10,149 bases of DNA, taken from assembly GCA_020718265.1 (NCBI GenBank), contig DYSM01000076.1, forward strand, positions 1,157 to 11,305, given 5' to 3'. Within the stretch, counting starts at the first letter, position 1; each line of letters starts with the position of its first letter. This document shows, one piece after another, positions 6,943-10,149 of this stretch. The position numbers were made by a program, and so were the translations under genes. The notes below the pieces were generated by a model, which searched no databases, had not been told where the DNA came from, and worked only from the letters and a program-made list of their open reading frames with translations. The DNA comes from Draconibacterium orientale. GTDB taxonomy: Bacteria > Bacteroidota > Bacteroidia > Bacteroidales > JAADGE01.

Positions 6943-7986
6943 ATGCAAAATCAAGTTGTAGAAACCGCCATAATCGTGCGAAGCAAAACGCGCTTGGAGC
7001 AACTCACGGAACGATTCAACACCATCGACCAAGCAAAATTTTACATTGCGCAGTCGAAAGCAAATTTTATGATGAAAAAGGCAAAAGCTGAGGTTCAGAT
7101 TCAAAGTAAACTCAGTGTTCCACAACAAGTTAGGTCTGAAATTCAAGCTCCGAGCGCAAAGGAATCCGAGCGCGAATTTAAACCTTACGAAGAAGAGCAT
7201 AAGCAATTTTATACTTCGTTTGAAAAAGTTAAAAAAGAGCTTGAAGGGATTCTGAAAATCAAGGTGTTAGAACAAGAATTTTTGTCAACCTACATTTTTT
7301 CTCAAAAAGAAATTGTCATCGTACTTGGACAGGACGGTTTGGTTGCAAATACAGCAAAATACGTGCACGGTTTGCCGATTATCGCCGTAAACCCCGACAA
7401 ATCGCGCTATGACGGTGTGCTGCTGCCCTTTACACCTGACAATTTTATGCCAAAAGTCCAAGAGGTTCTGTCCGGAAATTTTCAAGCCGAACACATTACA
7501 ATGGCAGAAGTTGTGCTGAACGACGAACAGAAGTTGTTGGCTTTCAACGATTTATTTATCGGAGTTTCATCGCACGCCTCAGCGCGTTACCGATTGGAAC
7601 TCAACGGAACATCGGAAAATCAGTCATCGAGCGGCGTAATCGTCTCCACCGGCGCGGGTTCGACGGGTTGGCTGAGTTCGTTGTTTAACATGGCAAACGG
7701 CATTATTCGGACGTTTTCCGCAGAAACGCCAATTCCGGTGCAAAATGTGTCGAAAGATTATCCGAATTTGTTTTTCGTTGTGCGAGAACCCTTCGTGAGT
7801 AAACATTCTTCGGCGAATATTGTAGCAGGACAACTGTCAGAAGGACAAATACTTACCATAGAATCGCAAATTCCTCAAAACGGCGTTATTTTCAGCGACG
7901 GCATCCAAACGGATTTTCTGAAATTTAACTCCGGAACCATTGCAGAAATCGGAATTGCGAAAGAAAAAGCAGTGTTGGTGATGTGA
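6943..7986 (+). CDS. Divergent NAD kinase-fold protein with N-terminal extension
   Basis: This 347-residue protein resembles the NAD/diacylglycerol kinase superfamily (COG0061) but is not a standard NAD kinase. The GGDG motif is replaced by GQDG (129-132), keeping the acidic residue. The NE motif appears as FND (201-203). The substrate loop reads SGVIVSTGAGSTGW (230-243) instead of the usual GDGVIVATPTGSTAY. The C-terminal region with FSDGIQ fits the family beta domain. Residues 1-110 are extra: a helical, Lys/Gln-rich segment followed by YEEEHKQFY (about 82-90), a pattern I recall in proteins annotated 'sugar kinase' or NADK-like. I chose the ATG at 6943, 5 bases after the upstream stop; an in-frame TTG at 6934 overlapping that stop would add three residues. 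It is the last gene of the coupled trio. Substrate and activity are unknown. Confidence 0.76.
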   Translation: MQNQVVETAIIVRSKTRLEQLTERFNTIDQAKFYIAQSKANFMMKKAKAEVQIQSKLSVPQQVRSEIQAPSAKESEREFKPYEEEHKQFYTSFEKVKKELEGILKIKVLEQEFLSTYIFSQKEIVIVLGQDGLVANTAKYVHGLPIIAVNPDKSRYDGVLLPFTPDNFMPKVQEVLSGNFQAEHITMAEVVLNDEQKLLAFNDLFIGVSSHASARYRLELNGTSENQSSSGVIVSTGAGSTGWLSSLFNMANGIIRTFSAETPIPVQNVSKDYPNLFFVVREPFVSKHSSANIVAGQLSEGQILTIESQIPQNGVIFSDGIQTDFLKFNSGTIAEIGIAKEKAVLVM

Positions 7987-7992
7987 GCTTTG

Positions 7993-8217
7993 TAATCAGT
8001 ATTTGTAAGAAAACGTGTAAATATTTGAATTTATGTAGGTTGTAGTCATTTTTTCAATCGAATGTTTTGTCATTTAGTAGTCATTCTGTTGTTTTTTAAT
8101 AGTTTCAATTGAATTTCGATTGAATTTCAACAGAATTTCTAAAAACATTCGGAACGAAATTTCGCTATATCGTAAAGAATTTCATCAAGTTATGTGTTTT
8201 CTTACAAGCACTAATTA
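7993..8217. repeat. 225-bp imperfect palindrome, MITE-like or large RNA hairpin
   Basis: The left arm 7993-8068 and the reverse complement of the right arm 8142-8217 align without a gap over 76 bases, with about 51 identities by hand count. The outer 21 bases match at 18 (7993-8013 against 8197-8217). The innermost 10 match perfectly (8059-8068 against 8142-8151), and the 45 bases between are equally long in both arms with about 23 matches. Further in, ATTCTGTTG (8083-8091) pairs with CAACAGAAT (8128-8136), after a 9-base length difference between the arms. The element starts and ends with TA, 6 bases after the stop codon of the NADK-like gene. This fits a decayed TA-flanked MITE, or a long hairpin at the operon's 3' end. 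No transposase is encoded. Confidence 0.72.
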
Positions 8218-8277
8218 GAAGTTTGTGGTTAGAAATGAGGTGGTTATAGGTTTATTTTTTCGGCAAAATTTTAGTAT

Positions 8278-8308
8278 TTTGTTGTTTTTTTGAAAATTAA
8301 TAATTTCG
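8278..8308 (+). promoter_or_regulatory. Candidate promoter for the LolA-like gene
   Basis: TTTG (8278-8281) and TAATTTCG (8301-8308) are 19 bases apart, matching the Bacteroidota -33/-7 arrangement with one mismatch in the -7 element. The predicted start near 8314 leaves a leader of about 55 bases that contains the diverged direct repeat at 8317-8339. The ATG at 8369 is preceded by nine A residues and no Shine-Dalgarno. Confidence 0.45.
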
Positions 8309-8368
8309 GAATATTTTTTGTCGTTTAATAGTCAATCAGATTTTAAATAAATTAAGTTACAAAAAAAA

Positions 8369-9019
8369 ATGAAAAATTTAATTGCATCGGCGTTTGCCGT
8401 TATCTTTTTTTTCGGAATGTTGTCCGCCCAAGATGCGACCACGCATGACCCGAAAGCAAAAAAAATCTTAGATAAAGTGTCGGCTAATACAAAGGCTTAC
8501 AAAGATTTAAGCATCGTTTTCAAATACACTATCGAAAATAAACAACAGGATATTTCCGAAACACACGACGGATTTGCGTTCATGCAAGGTCAGAAATACA
8601 AAATCATTATTCCGGGAAACGAAATTATTTCCGACGGCAAAACAATTTGGTCGGTACAAAGTGAGGCTGAGGAAATTACGATTACAGCACCGTCCGAAGG
8701 CGATGACGATTTTTTCAACCCTGCGAAGTTGTTTACCATTTACGAAAAAGGCTTCAAATACCAATACTTAGGCGAAGAAGGCACAAATTACGTGATAGAT
8801 TTGATTCCGGAAAAAGCAAATGAGAAAAATTTTTCGCGTGTGCGTCTCAACGTTGATAAAGTAAAAAATCAGCTTACGGCTATCAAAACATTCCGAAAAG
8901 ACGGTTATGTTTTTTCGATAAATGTCTCTGATTTTAAGCCAAATACAAATTTACCGACGGAATTTTTCAACTTCAACAAAACGAATTATTCCGGTTTTGA
9001 AATCATTGATATGCGATAA
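8369..9019 (+). CDS. LolA-like outer membrane lipoprotein carrier, periplasmic
   Basis: LolA proteins shuttle lipoproteins through the periplasm from the LolCDE complex to the outer membrane. This 216-residue protein has a signal peptide (MKNLIASAFAVIFFFGMLSA, cleavage predicted between Ala20 and Gln21) without a lipobox cysteine, so a soluble periplasmic form is expected. The mature part begins with the usual helix (DPKAKKILDKVSANT, 27-41) and then shows the beta-rich LolA pattern, including ISDGKTIWSV (87-96) and FNPAKLFTIYEKGF (116-129). Length and order match Bacteroidota LolA-like proteins. Some family members may carry other lipids, so the lipoprotein role is inferred. It is a single gene with its own promoter and ends at a shared bidirectional terminator. 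Confidence 0.87.
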   Translation: MKNLIASAFAVIFFFGMLSAQDATTHDPKAKKILDKVSANTKAYKDLSIVFKYTIENKQQDISETHDGFAFMQGQKYKIIIPGNEIISDGKTIWSVQSEAEEITITAPSEGDDDFFNPAKLFTIYEKGFKYQYLGEEGTNYVIDLIPEKANEKNFSRVRLNVDKVKNQLTAIKTFRKDGYVFSINVSDFKPNTNLPTEFFNFNKTNYSGFEIIDMR

Positions 9020-9040
9020 TCAGTTTGTCTTTATAAAAAT

Positions 9041-9073
9041 AAAAAAGCCAAAATTAATCGTTTTGGCTTTTTT
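9041..9073. terminator. Bidirectional intrinsic terminator between convergent genes
   Basis: A6-GCC-A4 (9041-9053) pairs perfectly with T4-GGC-T6 (9061-9073) across the seven-base loop TTAATCG, giving a 13-bp stem. The T run extends to 9074 on the plus strand, and the A run supplies the U tract on the minus strand. It lies 21 bases after the LolA-like stop and 44 bases beyond the stop of the converging nuclease gene, so it can serve both. Confidence 0.93.
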
Positions 9074-9117
9074 TAGGATATGGAATTTAGAAGTATAACT
9101 ATTTGAATTTCATTAAA

Positions 9118-10026
9118 TTACAACAAATCCTGTCGTAATTTTTCAATTTCTACGTTTGACAATTCAGTTGCATTGATAATAATCTCGTTTTGCAAACCAT
9201 TTTTTATCAATCGGATTGCTATTTCGTTTTTTTGCTGAATCAAAGCTAATTCTTTTTGTTTTAGTGCTTTTTGCTTCTCCCATTCAATTTCCCAAGTCAT
9301 GGTTTCTGCAATACTTGCATTTGAACTGAGAACCTCTAAATATTTCTGATATTCAGAGTATTGCTGTTTTGTCATTTGAAGTGTTTTAAGCTTTTCTCGT
9401 GCTTCTGCCAAACCTTTTGCTTTAAATTCGTCTTTAATTTCACTGTTTTTGAAGAAATAAATCCACTCATCAATACTGTTTTTGGCATTATCGTCGAATT
9501 GGTTAACACGAATTAAATAGTGAAAAGGGAAAATATCCGAAACGGATTGTTTGCTGAATAAAGTCTTTTGCTCATCGGAAAGCTCAAATATATCGTGCTG
9601 ATTTACACCTTCAAACGAGGTTTGCCCCTTGTAAAAATAATCTTTACCTTGTCCAAAATTAAAATAAACAATACTGATAGTGATTACTTTTTTCACCATT
9701 CTGTAAGGTGAACCTTCTCTCATATAGTCTGTTATCACTTTCGATGCACCAAACAAAACTCGAAATAAATAATCAATTTCTCGAGTATTTTGTATTTCAA
9801 CAATGATAATTTCGCCTTTTGAATTTTCAATCAAAATGTCAACTCGATTGCTTTTGTCTTCCTGAGTTTCTTTGTTTCCCTCTTCGGATAAAAGCGATTT
9901 TATTTTAACATCTTCGTTAAATAATTCGGATAAAAATCCTTCTAAAATTCCAAAATTAGCTTTGCTGCGAAGAATTTTCTTTGCAGCCCAATCGAATCGG
10001 ATATGAGATTTTGCATTTGCTAACAT
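9118..10026 (-). CDS. Rpn family PD-(D/E)XK nuclease (PDDEXK-type putative transposase)
   Basis: Members of this family (PF12784, also called recombination-promoting nuclease or PD-(D/E)XK transposase) are DNA endonucleases found in variable copies in Bacteroidota genomes. The 302-residue length is normal and the frame is open. The nuclease core includes FDWAAKKIL (11-19), Asp63 in RVDILIEN and Glu77/Gln79 in VEIQN (76-80), giving the D...ExQ form of the catalytic motif. YFNFGQGKDYFYKG (121-134) and IFELSDEQKTLF (146-157) are typical of the family. The C-terminus is Lys/Gln-rich and helical (about 205-302). An in-frame ATG at residue 218 (plus strand 9373-9375) could give an 85-residue C-terminal product. 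It is a lone gene with a strong promoter, and no inverted repeats were found around it, so autonomous transposition is not supported. Confidence 0.91.
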   Translation of the reverse strand: MLANAKSHIRFDWAAKKILRSKANFGILEGFLSELFNEDVKIKSLLSEEGNKETQEDKSNRVDILIENSKGEIIIVEIQNTREIDYLFRVLFGASKVITDYMREGSPYRMVKKVITISIVYFNFGQGKDYFYKGQTSFEGVNQHDIFELSDEQKTLFSKQSVSDIFPFHYLIRVNQFDDNAKNSIDEWIYFFKNSEIKDEFKAKGLAEAREKLKTLQMTKQQYSEYQKYLEVLSSNASIAETMTWEIEWEKQKALKQKELALIQQKNEIAIRLIKNGLQNEIIINATELSNVEIEKLRQDLL

Positions 10027-10047
10027 TAGCTTACAGTCTTATTTCTG

Positions 10048-10078
10048 CAAATTTACGTTTTTTTTTATTCGTTTCAAA
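10048..10078 (-). promoter_or_regulatory. Promoter of the Rpn-type nuclease gene
   Basis: On the minus strand TTTG (10078-10075) is followed, after 19 bases, by TAAATTTG (10055-10048). Both elements and the spacing match the Bacteroidota consensus exactly, the best match in the window. Transcription should start about 15 bases before the ATG at 10026. Confidence 0.7.
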
Positions 10079-10149
10079 ATTTCGTAAAATATAATTGAGT
10101 CCGGTCTAAAAAGCCTGTTTTATTTCAGCTAAACAATCTATATGCTTGA

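Larger units (their letters stand above)
7987..8368. other. Gene-free 382-bp region with palindrome, direct repeat and promoter
   Basis: I see no convincing gene on either strand. The stretch is very AT-rich and not random: it holds a 225-bp imperfect palindrome (7993-8217), two copies of an 11-bp-period motif in the palindrome loop (ATTGAATTTC at 8108-8117 and 8119-8128), a diverged direct repeat (8066-8088 and 8317-8339) and a candidate promoter (8278-8308) for the following LolA-like gene. Confidence 0.8.

Noticed and set aside
6934..6945. TTG start at 6934 for the NADK-like gene
   Set aside because: An in-frame ATG lies only nine bases later, and TTG starts are uncommon in Bacteroidota. 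The TTG would add just three residues, so the ATG at 6943 is preferred, though the TTG cannot be excluded.
7993..8217. Simple intrinsic terminator for the upstream operon
   Set aside because: The arms are far longer than a terminator stem, rich in A and T, with many mismatches and no T run after the right arm, so ordinary intrinsic termination does not explain it.
9118..10149. Complete insertion sequence around the PD-(D/E)XK 'transposase'
   Set aside because: I found no terminal inverted repeats or target duplications flanking the gene. The family name does not by itself show mobility, and the inverted repeat at 7993-8217 does not enclose it.

Overview
The window looks like a chromosomal segment of a low-GC member of the Bacteroidota. 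Three observations support this. The genes (S41 processing peptidase, rsfS next to ftsH, a glycosyltransferase family common in Bacteroidota, a LolA-like carrier and a PD-(D/E)XK 'transposase') are typical of that phylum. Starts are preceded by A-rich leaders rather than Shine-Dalgarno sequences. Several gene starts also have upstream matches to the Bacteroidota housekeeping promoter (TTTG, about 19-20 bases, TAnnTTTG). I cannot place it below phylum from sequence reading alone. It is mostly an ordinary housekeeping region; the unusual material is in the repeats and the noncoding DNA.

Layout. Bases 59-128 hold five perfect copies of a 14-bp tandem repeat that contains the stop codon of a minus-strand S41 peptidase (110-1666). 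A roughly 270-bp divergent intergenic region separates it from rsfS (1937-2317) and ftsH (2325-4388), a tight two-gene plus-strand operon closed by a clear intrinsic terminator (4400-4433). A cytosolic GT-B-type glycosyltransferase (4443-5531) begins only 9 bases after that terminator. Next comes a translationally coupled trio: Nudix hydrolase (5580-6032), TIGR01777 SDR epimerase-like protein (6029-6937) and a divergent NAD-kinase-fold protein (6943-7986).

Bases 7987-8368 form a gene-free 382-bp stretch. It contains a 225-bp imperfect palindrome (7993-8217) with ungapped 76-bp arms, bounded by TA on each side. This looks like a decayed MITE or a large structured 3' UTR element. Part of one arm recurs as a diverged direct copy just upstream of the next gene. 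A LolA-like periplasmic lipoprotein carrier (8369-9019) follows. It converges on a minus-strand Rpn/PD-(D/E)XK nuclease (9118-10026), and a perfect 13-bp-stem bidirectional terminator (9041-9073) lies between them. The nuclease has the best promoter match in the window.

Function. RsfS (ribosome silencing), FtsH (membrane quality control), the exported S41 protease and the LolA-like protein all concern translation and envelope homeostasis. The coupled Nudix-SDR-NADK-like trio is linked by nucleotide or dinucleotide binding and may act in (di)nucleotide metabolism, but no substrate can be read from the sequence. I found no tRNA, rRNA, CRISPR array or complete insertion sequence.
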